Part shown: positions 10,718-25,442 of the stretch, one piece after another | How the letters are laid out: each line of letters begins with the position of its first letter | Numbering within the stretch: position 1 is the stretch's first letter | Assembly: GCA_959347315.1 (NCBI GenBank) | Contig: OY365810.1 | Location: forward strand, 15,374,404-15,438,403 | Reading direction: 5' to 3' | DNA length: 64,000 nt | Source of the DNA: Bimastos eiseni | Taxonomy: Eukaryota; Annelida; Clitellata; Crassiclitellata; Lumbricidae | Position numbers and translations under genes: made by a program | The notes under the pieces: model-generated | Seen by the model: only the letters and a program-made list of their open reading frames with translations | What the model was told of the DNA's origin: nothing | The model's database searches: none

Positions 10718-13700
10718 TCAGACCCTGACTACAAATTCGTACTTCTCAGCTTACTTATTAATATGACCATCAGCCAGCATTAAATCTAACAAGACACAAT
10801 CATCAACAATTGGAAATCATCTTTTTCCTAAATAGAATCACAATAGAAACGCAAATGGCCATTTTTAAGAAAGTCAGTCATTAAATTGATAATTAACTTT
10901 CCATGTAAACAATTAAATAGAACAAAAGCTGCAGTGTAATTTTGATTGGCCAACAAAACAATGTAAACACATCATCTAAATCTCCACTCTCCTCTTTTTG
11001 CATGACTCCAATCAGATGAAATACATATTTTGTCATTCAATAATGCAATTCGAAAGCAAGCACAGTGCTTCTTAACTGTCAACCATAATACTAAATCCCA
11101 AAGAAAATAACTGGCCCACAGGATATTCTAAATTAACTTAACAGAACCCTCAATATTCTACACATTTCAAATATTTAAACCAGTGAAATAAACCATTATT
11201 TTGCCAGGCATGACCAAATTCTCAAAAGTGACATCTCTTGAGAGTAAATAAAAAATTCAGTAGTCAATCGAATTACCAAGAATCTTTTGAAACATCGACA
11301 GTCTTGAAAAACTAACAGCTACACGAAATGCTGGATTATACCGACAACATTTGGACTCTGTCATCAAAATCATCATCACATTCTATTCAGATAATTAGAA
11401 ACAAAACCACTATATATGATTTTCCATTTGAATTCCACAAATTACCCCTTCCTCCACCACCTCTGTTATTTCATCCAACATCATTTCTCATGCAGTCACA
11501 ACTGTTGGGCCCATCGAGAACAAAAGTGGTGCCACTGGTGGCCTGCTATTGAACCAGCATGGGCCCATAAATATGACTATCGGGCTTTCTAATCAAAGCT
11601 ATACTTTGCTGTTGAATCTTGCCACAATTCATCCAATCCATTGGCTGTCCATGCCTCCCAACCTATATACACTGACTGTAAAGGCTATCTATTTCTTCCT
11701 TGCATGATCCTTGCATGGTAATCTGATTTTGTTCTTAAAGTATCTTTAGACAACTCCTGAGACTGGTGCCATGTGCCTGTATCTTCTGGAATTACAAAAG
11801 TTTTTAGCTACTATTACCATTGCTTAGGCTATAAGAACACATGAATAAAGTCTATTTGAAACCGAGTTCAATACAGTCTGATACAATGGAAACTTTTCAG
11901 TAAAAATGTAAAAGTCTTTGACATCCACATCTCAATCTCAGACATTTTATATACTATAGTCCTATGTTCCTCAAATGAGATAACCTTCAAACTGGTTTTC
12001 TCAAACTGGCTGGCTACAGAAATGAAAAGTCAATAAACAATAAATGTTTACAATTTGTTGAAAATGCATAAGCCGTTCAGCACAGCTTCAGTAAAATGAG
12101 CTACAGAATGTACAGTTGTTGATACTCAACTATAAATTAATCCACTTTGACAGTAGGAATGAGGCTCAGTGCTAGGAGTCAGTAATTTTCTACTTGACCC
12201 CTTCACATAAGATAACCGTATGTCTGCATAATTACTTTACCACAGAGTATGTAACAGGAGTCATAATAAAAACAACAACAGCAGTTAACAGTATATAATA
12301 GTAGTAATACTTAAAGTTATACACTCTGAAAACAAACTGCAGCCAATAGCATAAACTACACTTGGCAGTCAGATTGATTTTCAAACAATGATTGATTACC
12401 AGTCAACCCATGATTAGATAATTAACTTTTGGTAGCACAAGTTTTAAGGCAATAATAACAATTTCACTGCTTGAATCTGAAAAAGCCTGTGAACTAAGAC
12501 CAAAAACTAAGAAGAACAAACCAGGAACACAGTTACACTCTCTTCTGCTTTGTGACGGCCACTAGAAGCCAGAAAAACACCAATGAACTGAAACTATAAC
12601 AAGTTATAAGTTTCACTGAAGCAATTTATTTATTTATTACTACTAAGCCTAAAGTTTTGTGTGCTTAATGGCTCTGTACAATCAGTAAAGTCAAAACACA
12701 GAGAGGAAATAATGTATCTTGAATAGCTACAACTTGTCATTTATCAGGCATTGCAAAGGGAATCCATGAAGCGATTGCATTAAAATTTTGGTATTATTGT
12801 CTGTAAAGCCTTGGAAGAGATAGATGTTTTCTAGAGTCACCGGAAATACGAGAGAACCAACACCCATAGTCCATGAGAATTTGAGAATTGCCAAGCCACA
12901 GTTGTTCATTAAAGATTTATTATTAAGATTGTAATTATTAGTAGTATCGTGGTAACATGTTCAAAAATGTGAATAGTCATGGCTGATGAACTATTAATAA
13001 CTCTGAATTCATAATTTACAAGTGACAATAACATCCAGCTTTGTTAAGCCAGCAGAAGTTTGCAAATAACAATTTTAGTAATTGCTTAACTACAGATGAT
13101 CTGGCTAATGCTTTCACTCAGATGCCAATCAGATGCATTCAAAATTAAAAATATTCAAAAATTTTCCCGATATAATGCTAAATATAACCTTCAGAAATAC
13201 ATGTACCATATATTTAATAGGACTATTTAAAACAATTTTAATTATGCACAACAGTGTTTGCTATAACACTATCAGCTGAAAATGAACAGAGCAATATAAG
13301 CTGTCTGTGCTTTCTTCAAGTTTTTGCCTCTTCGGGTTACTATATAAATTACTTCTCGTTCCCCACTTGTATAATCATATCATTTCCAAAATCAGACCAA
13401 GCTATTTGACTAGAGTCTGCTCGTTAAATCACCATCTTTTTTTCGTTGATGTTTGAATGGTGGATAGACAGATAACAAACTGGCACTACAAACAGTGTCC
13501 TGTATTTGAACATAAAAGCATTAGAAGAAACTTCCCAAAAATGGATGTAGCGAAAAAGATTAAACAGTGGAAAACACTGTAGACATTTATAATATTTCTG
13601 AAATATTTGGGTATATTACAACTCCATCCCACACCTGACATTTCTGAGAGGACCATCATCTCTAGTCCCCTAAGTCACTACCTCTGCATAAAGTATGAAC

Positions 13701-13991
13701 ATCTTAATTAAACCCTAAGTGGTGCACAGCTGTTGCCTTGGCTTCTAGATCACATGCAATATGCTGCTCTTTCAGAAGATACAACATCCATCAATGCTAA
13801 GCACAATAACGACAGCAATGATTTCAACTTTAGAAACATGACTGGAATACGATTATGAAAAAATAAACGAACTCAAAAGACAAACAAACCAAATGATCCG
13901 TCTACCAATAACCAATAGCAAGATAATTATGCCAAAGCTTTTTTTCATTCTATCAAAGTAATGAAAAATTAAAAGCATTTCAAATGTCCTC
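10718..13991. other. 3' flank of the CCPG1-like gene, no other gene seen
   Basis: AT-rich sequence between the minisatellite and the CCPG1 stop codon. On the minus strand, overlapping AATAAA signals at about 12625-12640 could end a long 3'UTR. No convincing coding frame is present. Confidence 0.4.
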
Positions 13992-15880
13992 TTATTTCTT
14001 GCAGTACTGCTGGCCATTTACCCAAAAACTGCTAAATTCTTCGTTTCCAAGGCAGCTTGGCCTTCTCCCACCTTTATCATTGTTCCCATGGAAGCCTCTC
14101 ATTTGGCCTGGTCTTCTGTTATCTGGTTGATGGAAGAACGGTCCAAGAAGCCATTCCACGTAATGATGACCTTCTGCAAGATCCCCATCATATCCGTCCT
14201 TGGCAGTGAGACCGCATCTCTGACGCCACTGGAAAAAAGAAGGTTCGAGATCATCGTCATAGGCACCGTGGTCTGCAAGTGTCTTATTTTTACTCGTGAA
14301 AGCATCCTTTGAATTCCTTTCCTCCGCATTACAGCGAAAAGCAGAGCCAAACTTCCTCCTCCCATATGCAACCTTTTTTGGATTCAACTTCACCCTGGGT
14401 TTCACATTCCCCGCATTCTTTGGTGCACTGAACTGAAATGATTTCCCCGCGGACCGACCCGCACGCGACGAATCCCCACTAGATCCAAATCCAACGAATT
14501 TAATCCCGTGCTTCTGTTCGCTTACCTTGTCCCTCTCCATTCCCCCAACCTGAGATGTGATCACAGCCTTGCACAGCTTGCTGCGTTTCCTGATGAGTGC
14601 TCCACGCTTGCCACCTTCCTTGCACAGCACTCGTAGCTGCCAGTGCATCAACTGCTGCCCACATCCCATCACAAGGTCCTCGTTACGATGCTTCCTCTGG
14701 ACGCGACTCCTCCACCAGCGCGCCTGACAGGTCAACCACGTCCTCAGCTGCTCCGGAATCTCTCTATCATCCATGTCCTCGATGAAGTCCTCGACGTCCT
14801 CGTAGATGTCCTCCACGTCGTCGTCGTCCATCGACAGCAGTATCTCCTCCGTCAGACGCTGGATTCTTCCACTGATCTTCCGCAGTCTTTTCTGGTGCTT
14901 GTGCCACTCCCGCTGGTTGTCCTCAAAGAATCCCTCCTGGAGGAAGTCATCCGGATCGAAGTGGTTCCACTTCCAGAACTCCTCGTATTTCTGATGTGAT
15001 GAAGATGACTCGGTCTGTTTGTGATCTCGATTGCCCTCGAACGCCTGCTTCGACTTCTCGCCAACTGATCTCTGATCGAGCGTTCCTTTGCTATTGGCTG
15101 CTTTTTCATTATTTTCCAATCGTTCGTTCTTTTTCTTCTTTGAATCCGAAAACGCTTCTTTGCCATGAATTCGAAACACACTTTCATCAAATTTCCTCCA
15201 GTCTGACAGCATTTTGCGACTCCAATTCTCAACAGCGTTCTTCGCCTTCTGCATAGATCGTGGACTTTCAGGTTCTTTCGAAAGCTTTTGCATTGACTTC
15301 ACTGTGCCTTGTACAGCAACATCGAGCTTCTTCACCATTTCTCGTAATTTGTTCACTTGTTGGGATGTTTCATTTTGAGCTGAGCTACCAGAATCTTCTT
15401 TAACAAAGCTGTAATTCTGTGATGTTTCAAAGACTATAAACTCGTGGCATGAACGATAGACCAGCTCCCATTGATTTGCTGCGGCTTCCCGATCGATCTT
15501 CCTAACCAATTCTTCCAATTCACTCCAGGTATGTTGCAGAAGTAGATCATAGAAGGAATGATGAAGAGAAACGTTTTCCAGCATCGTAAAACAGTTCACG
15601 AGTGCACCAAGTGACCTGTTATCAGGAAAACCTTGTTCAGTATTTTGACCTGCAGATGAGATGAAGAACTGAAGAACAGAAATGATGATGGGCTGACGCA
15701 TGACATCCCCTGCTTTCTCATGGCTATAAGCTCTGCCTGATATCTCCAACTCGGAGCGATCTGGTCCCTGAGCCATATTATGTACTTGCTGGTGAGCCAT
15801 GAGTTCTGGAAACTTAGAATTCTGTGGAAACGCATATTTTTCATCTTCGAGTGACTTGCCAGCTCCTTCTTTGTTGAATC
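13992..15880 (-). CDS. CCPG1: CCPG1 coding exon 10 (terminal, lumenal domain)
   Basis: It starts GFNKEGAGKSLEDEKYAFP after ttgagtag and ends YCKK-stop, TAA at 13992-13994. The block FWKWNHFDPDDFLQEGFF plus an acidic helix (DDDDVEDIYEDVEDFIEDMD) matches the conserved C-terminal region of CCPG1/PBXIP1. The last 250 residues are basic and serine-rich and look lineage-specific. An internal Met at 15800 is not the start. Confidence 0.93.
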
Positions 15881-18800
15881 CTACTCAACATACCAGATCT
15901 CACCATAAGTTAACAGTTCCATGTGTTGGAGAAAGGATATTTTAGTACTGTGATATTATATTTGACAATGTGATAGCAATAACAATCTGATAAGACTGAA
16001 CAAGACACAGACAAACATTCCCAAGTACTTAAGGCATATTACAAAAACACATATTAACATCAAATACCTATGTTATTTTGGTTTCTAAATGCTTAAATCT
16101 GCTGTTATCTAATGACAAGTATCAAATTAAAAGCATAAAGCAAACCATGTATCCAGTTTTTGCTAAATATCACAGCAATCAAGTTTCAAAGTTTCCCTGT
16201 GCTAATATTAAGAGCAGAACGTTGAAGTTTGCAATGACGCTTGATCTCAGTGAAGGCTAAGACCCACATAACATGCATGAGAAGGAGAATGCACAACCAA
16301 TCCGCAACTGTACAAATTCTCCATATAATTAACTTAAATTAACTTATACCACCCATACCTTTGTCTCCTGTTTCAGTTGTGTCAATTCCTGAGTTTCCTG
16401 GATGTTCTGAGTAGCGCTCACTCAGAATAGCAGCCTTTAGTTCAGAGTTCTCAACTAATAGCTGGTTGGCATCATTTCTGAGCTGGTCCACTTCCAAGTT
16501 CCTCTGGTTCAAGTCGGCCGTTAGCTCGACGATTTGGTGACAACATCGGACGTCTTCTGAGCGCAACAACTCTAAAGTGTTCTCTGTTGAGCTGTTACGA
16601 GATCTCTCTGCAACCGTCATTTCTGTCTCTGTTATACGTCTGTGCTCGTGTTCTTCTATAGGTTCTTCCTTTCTCTTTTCTTCTATGGGTCTGCTTACCT
16701 CTCCTGACTCTTCTTCTTTTTCAGGCCATTGCTCATGCTGTGGCTCATGCTGTGGCTCATGCTGTGGTTCATGTTGCCCTTCCATGTTTCTCTGTTTGTA
16801 CTCTTGTGCTGGTTCTTTCATCTTAATGCTTTCCTGTCATGACAAACAACCGGCTCTTTTTCAAAGCCAACATAACAGCTCATTTGTGAAATTACAAACC
16901 TGTCAACATTAAAATAAACCCCAGAGGGCAATGCATACAAGATCGCTCCATGTGATGCATCAACCTAAATGGGTCTCAAAGAACGTTTTGTCATATGCAG
17001 AATTCTCAGCTGATGGTTATTGTGCTGAATTCTAAGGTCAGGAAATGAGAATGGAGACCATGCTAAACAAACCACAACTCTGGATTATGAGGATGCACAT
17101 CAATTATCTCACAATCACACCAGCACAAATAAACTTATCAATACTTAAGCCAATGTGAATTTAATTTAACACAGCCTACTGTGTGTGAGTGGTTGAACAT
17201 ACAGCCTTTGAGACGCTCGCTAATATGCACGTAAATGCAGAAATTTATACATAGATAAACATATACCCTGAATATATGGTCTATGGTAATGATACAACAC
17301 AAGCAGCGTTTCTAGACCATAAGTACAACCTCACTCTTTTTAATTTTGTCAATAGGTAAAATCCTCTGTCAGCGGAGGCCATACGCGTGATTTGCCATTG
17401 GAATAAATTCAATCTTATTGTATCCATGGATTTATATAGTGCCTCTCACAGAAGCATTCAATCCGTAGACTTAGAGCCACAGCCAACAAGCATTCTAATG
17501 TCTTATCATCATCTGCTAGTGATGCATTAATTACACCTTACACAATATCTTACAATAAAGAAAATGCAGGTCAACAACCACTAAACTGACACAGTGTAAC
17601 ATCTTATGGGGGTTGAAACACTATCCAGTAAGATGTAAATATGTTTTAATTAATCAATGTGCTCAATTGAAATGCATTCAGAAGAAATTGTGATCTTCTG
17701 GTAGTCACCTGAACAAGAATCAGTTTGTACTCCAGTTCTGCACGTTCCAAAACCAGTTCCTCGTACTTCTTTCTCCAGACGGCCATCACTGCAGCAATTT
17801 TCTCGTTTGGACTCTATACAAGATTTTAATTCATAGCAGAATAATAATAGAAAGACAAATACAATAAAACAAATTTGTTGGAGATGTTTTCAAAATGTTG
17901 AGTATAGAATTTCAGTAGCTGCCAACAGCAAGTTATTTATTAACCTAAATTAAATTTTGTGAATACGAGAGCAAAATGAGTATATCAAAAAGATATGTGA
18001 AGGACCAAAATAATAAAATTAATTTGAAAAAATGAGCAAAATCACAGTAAACTGCAAATCTAATCACTAAAACTCTGTCCAGAATGCCACCAGTGGTGCT
18101 TTGACAACAAGATAGGACTGAATAAATGAAAATACCGAATCCATTGCCTTCGCGAGCTTTGACTCAAGTTTCTCGGTGTCTCGTAAACAGACAAAGTATT
18201 CGTCCTGCAGCGTTTTCATTCGCAGGATCTGCTGTTGATGAAACGATGACCCTCTCGTCGTTCCTATTATTATCACAAATTTAATATTATTAATAAATAC
18301 ACCAGTGTTTGTTATAACCGCTTCTAAAAGTAGCACATCATAAACATAACATGCCGCGTCTTATTAATATTAATCATTAACTGATGAACATATTTACTCG
18401 GTTATTACATATGACATACATAACATAAGTGCAAGACAATATTAGCAACAATTTAATTGCACTTCCATACTTTTTAAGCAGGGCAATATCAAATCACAGC
18501 TATGTTGCATTGTATTAATCTAATGATCAAGAGAGCAGCAAAATTGGTGGTTTAAGTAATGCTGTAGCTCGTGCAGATTAAAGTAAGATTGCAACATTAA
18601 ATAAACATACAAAACTGAAGATATAGTATTAAATATAAATAATGAACTGAAGATATAATGTTAAATATAGACAAAGAACTGAAGATATAATATTAAATAT
18701 AGACAAAGAACTGAAGATATAACATTGTTGAATATACATAAAGAACTGAAGATATGATGCTAAATATACATAAAGAACTAAGATATAATGTTAAATATAG

Positions 18801-21800
18801 ATAAAGAACTGAAGATCAGACAGCATGAAGCTGATAGCGATAACATATTGAATTTATTGATGCTATGAAACTCATTGAAGAACAGTATGATCTTAGTGTG
18901 ATAATCTGACCGATATAGTGACCGATGCCAATTCCAATGACCAGCAGCATGGTAGTCGCTGTAATCAGGGTGAGACGTGAGTTGAATGTGGGGTTTGGCT
19001 GGTGGCGGTACGTCCTCACCACCTCTCCCACGTTCAGCTGAAGGTCGTCGATTCCGGCCACGGACGAAAGGTCCGAGTCTGAGTCATCGGCCACTCCTGA
19101 GATGTCGCTCTCACATCGGTCATCGACATCCGGGGGCAGGACCTCGTCCTCTGCAATTCAACTGAAGAATTAAACTGGACATCTGACCCATCGCTATGAT
19201 ACCTCCAGGTGATGATGGGGAAAAGCCCCAACAGAGAAACTATTCAAATTTCAATTGTGTCATTAACTTGTAACAAAGAAACTCGTTTTTGTCAACCGCA
19301 GATGAAGACCAGATCAAGAGAAAGAGAAAAAAATCAGCATGTACGTATGTCTGTGTGTTTCTGTTCAAATGTGTATATTTTCTTGTCATCCACTAGATCC
19401 TTTGTATAACAATTCTAATCCTGTGGATCACTGATGATAGCACGAAAACTGATTGAATTTCTCCATACTATGCAATCTTTCTTCAGATCAGATGATGACA
19501 GACATTAATAAGTTTGTTTTTGGCAGAAGTAAAAAATTTACTAAAGAAATAATTAATTATTAGAAAGCAGCATTTAGTTTCCAAGACCAAACTGAAGAGA
19601 AATGTCAGAGCTAAGAAATACAAGTGAAACCAGTATTTCTAGAGAAACCAGCGAACACACGCACACACATACACACACATACATATATGTGTGTGTGTTC
19701 ACTGTTTTATATATATATGCTCATATATATATGCTCACCTTCGTCGTTTTGCTGGTTTTCATTCCTGTCCCCAGGTCGCTGGCTGAGGTTAAGGGTCGCC
19801 TCGTGGAATTTCCTCACGACCGATTCATCGTCGTCGTCATCATCGCTGTCGTCGTTGTCCGTGTCATCATTGCTTGCGTCGGCATCACTGCCATTGTCAT
19901 CACGGTGACGAGAACCCAAGGGCACTAGGAAGACAATTCACCCAAAATGAAACAACTTCGCATCAACATAACAGGTCATTAAAAACCCAACAGTCAATGG
20001 TCAATATACAATTTCAATAGACACAATTCTAAGCTAATCTCCTCAACCTCTGGTATTTACAATAAGTCAAAAACATGAGATCAATCAATCAATGGGAACA
20101 TAATGTAGAGTCCTTTCAAGGACTGCTCAGAGGTGCTCCCGGTCCAAATACGGTTGAAGAAAACAGATTTCAAGGAGGAGCAAAACGCAGGGAGAGAAAT
20201 TATAGGGAGGAGACAACCTTTTAAGGGAAGTCTGTTCTAGGTGGAACTGAAAAAGTCCGGTGTTGCATCATGGAAGTGTGAGCAAATGGGACGACCATGC
20301 CACCACTGGCAACGGAATGGAGTGGTCGCCGGCCAGAAGTGGTAGCGATAAATTGGCATAACTCTTGAAGATAAGCAGGTGCAGTGACAGAGTCAGTGCC
20401 AGACAAGAGTATACCACTATACACCATTTGGTGAAGATATCCATATGTTTAGAAAGCAGAGGATGGCGAATACCTGAGGAATACAGTAGTCAATTGATTA
20501 GAACAGTCACCTTGCAACACAGATAAAACAAGTGTTCAATGCTCCCTTGAGAGAGTTACTGTGTATGGACCTTGAGCAAGTCCTTAACTCACAATTGCCA
20601 AGTACCAGAGGCGTCCAGATAGGTAGGGGGGATTTTTTTAGTTTTAGGGGGGGAGAACATCTTGCCTTCCTGACACTTGAAGCAGTCCTTAACTCACAAT
20701 TGCCAAGTACCAGAGGCGTCCAGATAGGTAGGGGGGATTTTTTTAGTTTTAGGGGGGGAGAACATCTTGCCTTCCTGACACTTGGGACCGAGGGTTTGCC
20801 TCCATCACTCAGAGGGGATTGCCGCGCCTGCCAAGTACTACCATTGGTCAATGCTTAGTCATTGGATAGGGATGCTTAATAAAATTATCCATAATCTACA
20901 ATAACAAATCAAAATCAATTAAATGGGTCACAATGAAGTTTTCCTATATAATATTATTTTAAGCCAAAGAATTAAAAGTACGATAAAAACAAAATAAGAT
21001 TGCCCTAATTTGTATATAAATATAAGTTTGATCTTGATGAAATGGCCATATTAATTATTTTAAACCTGGACCTTCTTCAGTTGGTGAATTCTGTTTCTCT
21101 GCTTTCAAGTCATGAAGTGGCAAATGAAAAGAGGTCGAAAGAAGCACTGGTTCCATGCCTCGGGAAGTCTCCGCAACAGGCTCTGATTCCATCTTTGCTT
21201 CTTTTATTTCAATACTCGAAATCCACTCCACACTGATAAAAAACGAAATGCAAATCTACTTAAGTAAAGCAAATTAAAGCAAGGTAAGAATGCATGAAAT
21301 GTACTTTGCATGCTACTAGTCCAAAATTGCGACATCACAGATGCGAATACTAAAGCGGTCAGATGAACTGGTTAGCATTCTTCCTGTGTAAATAAGTTTA
21401 CCATCAATTATGGCACTACAATAATTTTCCCACCCTTAGCCTATTTATACAGATGTGGGGCAGTTGAAGAGATTCCAGACCTGAAAGCCACCAATCTGTT
21501 TAATTATTGACAATCACATTATACTTCCTGGCGATCAAAGACAACATGGTTTTCAGTAATTTTCAGAGTCATACATACACACACGCTTACGTACAATTGT
21601 ATTGTATTGTATTTACAGAATCATATAATGCCTCTTACGATACACACTAACCAGAGGCACTCCCAATGCGAAAAGCCCCATGGGAAAACTCTTAAAAATA
21701 CGAGCAGAAACTGAAGCAAGATTAAGGAAGGCAGAAGTTTATCGAATGCGGAGAAGAAGCAAGTGAAGAAATTGCGTCAAGCCATGCAACAGATGCATCC

Positions 21801-24800
21801 TTTGCCTGACTTTCACTTAATCAGTGTTTTTCATATTCTGATAACGAGAAATATATTCCACCTGGGTTCTGTTCCTTCCGTTGCTCTAGCTACACTTTCA
21901 TCATTTGCAAATTCTTCATCCTTGCCACCATCCTTGCTGTTCTCAATCTTCTCCTCTTCCTTGAATCCTGTGTCACATTCTACCCCTTCTTCTCTGGTCA
22001 CATTCTCCAATTCACAAACTGGCTCCAAAGTAGTTGCTACTTTCCTTTCTGGCTCAGTCCAGCCTGATGCTTCTACTCTGCACTCTGGTTCCATGCTCAG
22101 CCTTTTGGCTCCATTGTCAGATTCAAGCTCTGGTTCCATGCTCAATGCTTCTGCAGCATCTTCATCTGACTCAATGGTTCTACCAATCCTTGGTTCCACA
22201 TTCAACATAGCAGTTGCTTGGCATATGGGTTCATAGCTCTGCATATCCGATTCATCTGAAAGAGAACAGAACAGTTTGTATGATAAAGTAAAAGACCTTT
22301 ACCATTTTACCACAACTGTGGAACTAATTCTGGGTAAAAGAAAAGTGAAACCTCCAGTCTCATATTGGAATAATAGTAGTAATAATAATAATCTAAAACT
22401 TAATAATAATACAAATATAAATTGATAATATAAAAGATAATAATTATGACAATTATATAGCACCAAAGGACAGCAAAGGCCAAAAGAAATGGTGCAGTGC
22501 ACAAGTACAAGCAAGAAATTAATTACCGTCCAATGATACGTTAAAACAATCTGTCTTGAGCAGGGCCCTAAATGTCCTCAGAGATGACGCATTATTCGCA
22601 TGGTTAGGAAGACAGTCCGTAATAATACTAATAATAATAATAACGACGCCGATTCATAAGGCGCCGTAAACATAGCCCTAATCACTACAGGGGTGCCGTA
22701 CAACATAGAACGAAAGTCAGCAGACAGGATAAGCCTTAGAAAACAGAAACACTTTCAATTTAGTCTTAAATGAGTTGACCAATCTGACAGTAGGTGGGAG
22801 ACCGTTCCAACACCGTGGACCAGCGGCCGAGACTTTCCTTGCAGTACAAACGCAATTGCACCGTCGAGGTGTGTGTGTGTGTATGCACTTCTGAGCAAAA
22901 AGATGTTGGAAGAAGGGCGGTATCAAATTTCGGAAAATGAAAATGTATGTGTGTGTTTGTGTGTGTGTGTGTGTGCCAATGGACTCTTCATAAAAAGATC
23001 TATATTTTAACAGAATAAACACAGTCGACACACCACTCCGCTGATTTCCCAAATCTTCACATTCCGGTTCCTTGTCAGTGTGTTCTGTGAATTCCTTCTC
23101 ATCTTTCAAAATGACAATGTCAGAGTCTGGATCACTGCTCTGTAATGGTCAACAGGAAACCAGACTCAAATACGGTGCAATGGTAAAGTAATTTATTATC
23201 CAGATTATCAAAATGCAAACAGTTTACTGCAAAAAGAGAAAACTTATTATTGAATCCCACGGACTCAAAGTTTTGTTTGCAAAGAGCTGTTGCTCAACCA
23301 AAGGGTTTCAAAACGTGAGAAATTCCGCAGTAACATCCTTGACAGTGGTTTTTTAATGGTTATCTGAACATTGTTTGCTCAATAATGAACTTTACCATTT
23401 GAATGGACTTTAAGACCACTTATGCAGCACTTGTTGCAGGCAGTTATCTAACAGACACAAGATTAAGTAGAGCCAATCCAGATACAAACAAACATACTGG
23501 AACATACATGTATGAGACAGAGTTTTTACATAGTCTGAACCACAGCATTTCACTTATCCAGGCAAAACTGTATCCATCACAAACTCATTCCCTTGAATAT
23601 AAAGTAACTACAAAAATTTTAAACATTGTAAAAAATATTGGAAAATTTGGATCTACAATTTCAGTCTTGCTGATCACAAGCGACTGGATAAATCGATCAT
23701 TCCAGCTGTATTAAGTAATGGTAATGTATTAACTCAAACACTAGGAAGAGCAAACAGCCTCTCAGACATATACATGACATTCTCAGCTTCAATAATCACT
23801 TTCATCATAACACTAATCTAAGTAAAGACCAAAGAGTCACAATTTACATTTCATTTGCTTAAAAGTTATCAGATTTACTTCAAACCAAGTCCAGCCACAG
23901 CTTCGAACTTTCCAAATTAATACCTTCAACTTCATTTAAAGCAGATCTAATATCACGGCTCAATATTCAAAGTGTGTGTGTCTAGCGACTATGCAGAAAC
24001 AATTACAAAAATAATTAGGCCTATGTCGCACATTGATCGCAACTAAACAAACGACGACAAAATAGAGAGTATACTGTGTATATAGGACCTTGAGCAAGTC
24101 CTTCGCAACTGCAGTTGCTCTGTCGACCTAGGCGTGTGCTGTTGGTGCTGTGCTGACATAACTGGATGATAAAGGAGTTGAATGTCTAAAGCATGAAGTT
24201 CTTTGACAGTTTAGTTGCACATAACCAATAATATTTATAATAATATTTATTAGTAACTGACAATCAACAGAAATTAAAATTGCACAAGATGTTAATCACC
24301 CACAAGTAGACATAAAATAATGCAAATGCAAGTCATAGTAACAGCAAATAAAAAATGCATTACAAGACATTACACGACCCATTCAATTATGCGCACGCAC
24401 AGCTGCACATGTGCGCACAAACGCAGAAACACAGACGAAACCGAAACAAGTTTTTGCAGGAATAGAAGCCATTCTTAGCCTGGCTAATGTTTGCACCCTC
24501 TGTTGAAGACCAGTTCTGATTGCTTAACTCTTGAAAAGGTGGTCTCCTTTTGCACAGTGTTATCAATACTCCTGGGTTACCAAGTGATGTGTGTGAGTTC
24601 CCTACATGGAACTACAACTGGTTTGACTGGTGGGTCACAACACTCCCAATAACAATGTTTCCCTCAACATTCAACAATACTCAACAGATAGCATGTACAG
24701 ACACTCTCATACACGTACATTCTACAAGCATATAGACAAACACACAGAGACTCACAAACAAGTACACCATGCTGACACACACATACAGACAGTCAGACAG

Positions 24801-25370
24801 GCGAACCTAAACACACTCAAAAGCAGATGCATATATCTCTGGCAACAGAAACTGCTCCTGACATGTTTTCAGCTAATCCTGACTCATACGTCTTAAGGCA
24901 TATCTGAGATGCTGAGGTAATGCATTGTTACTTGTTGCCTGCTGAGATGATCTTAAGCACATTACGAAAATACTCAGATAAACATGGCATCTTTAACGAA
25001 ACACCATGAACATACAGTATGTTATGTATGTGTGGATTACCACACAGGTATAGATATATGCAGTTTGTGCATTTTCCTAATGTCTTTGCACAAGTGTGTC
25101 AGAGTATAATTACGGTATGTGCTAGAAAAATGACCCATACTCTGACAAGTAGAAATGCATTTGCAGTTTTGCAAATGCAGAAGAAAGGCAAAGAGAACAA
25201 TTCTACTGTGCATTAGACAAACTCACAATTTTTATTTTAGAAAGGGTGTTATAATAAAGGCACAGGTGGACCTCAAGTCGCAAATATTGGTTATCATTGA
25301 TGAGAGAGAAGGAGGAAGGCAAGTCCACTGTCAAAGGTTCAAAGCGTATGTAATAATGGTTGCTTTCGAT

Positions 25371-25442
<72 letters not shown>

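Noticed and set aside
14088..15256. Plus- and minus-strand frames overlapping CCPG1 exon 10
   Set aside because: Shadows of the real exon in other frames.
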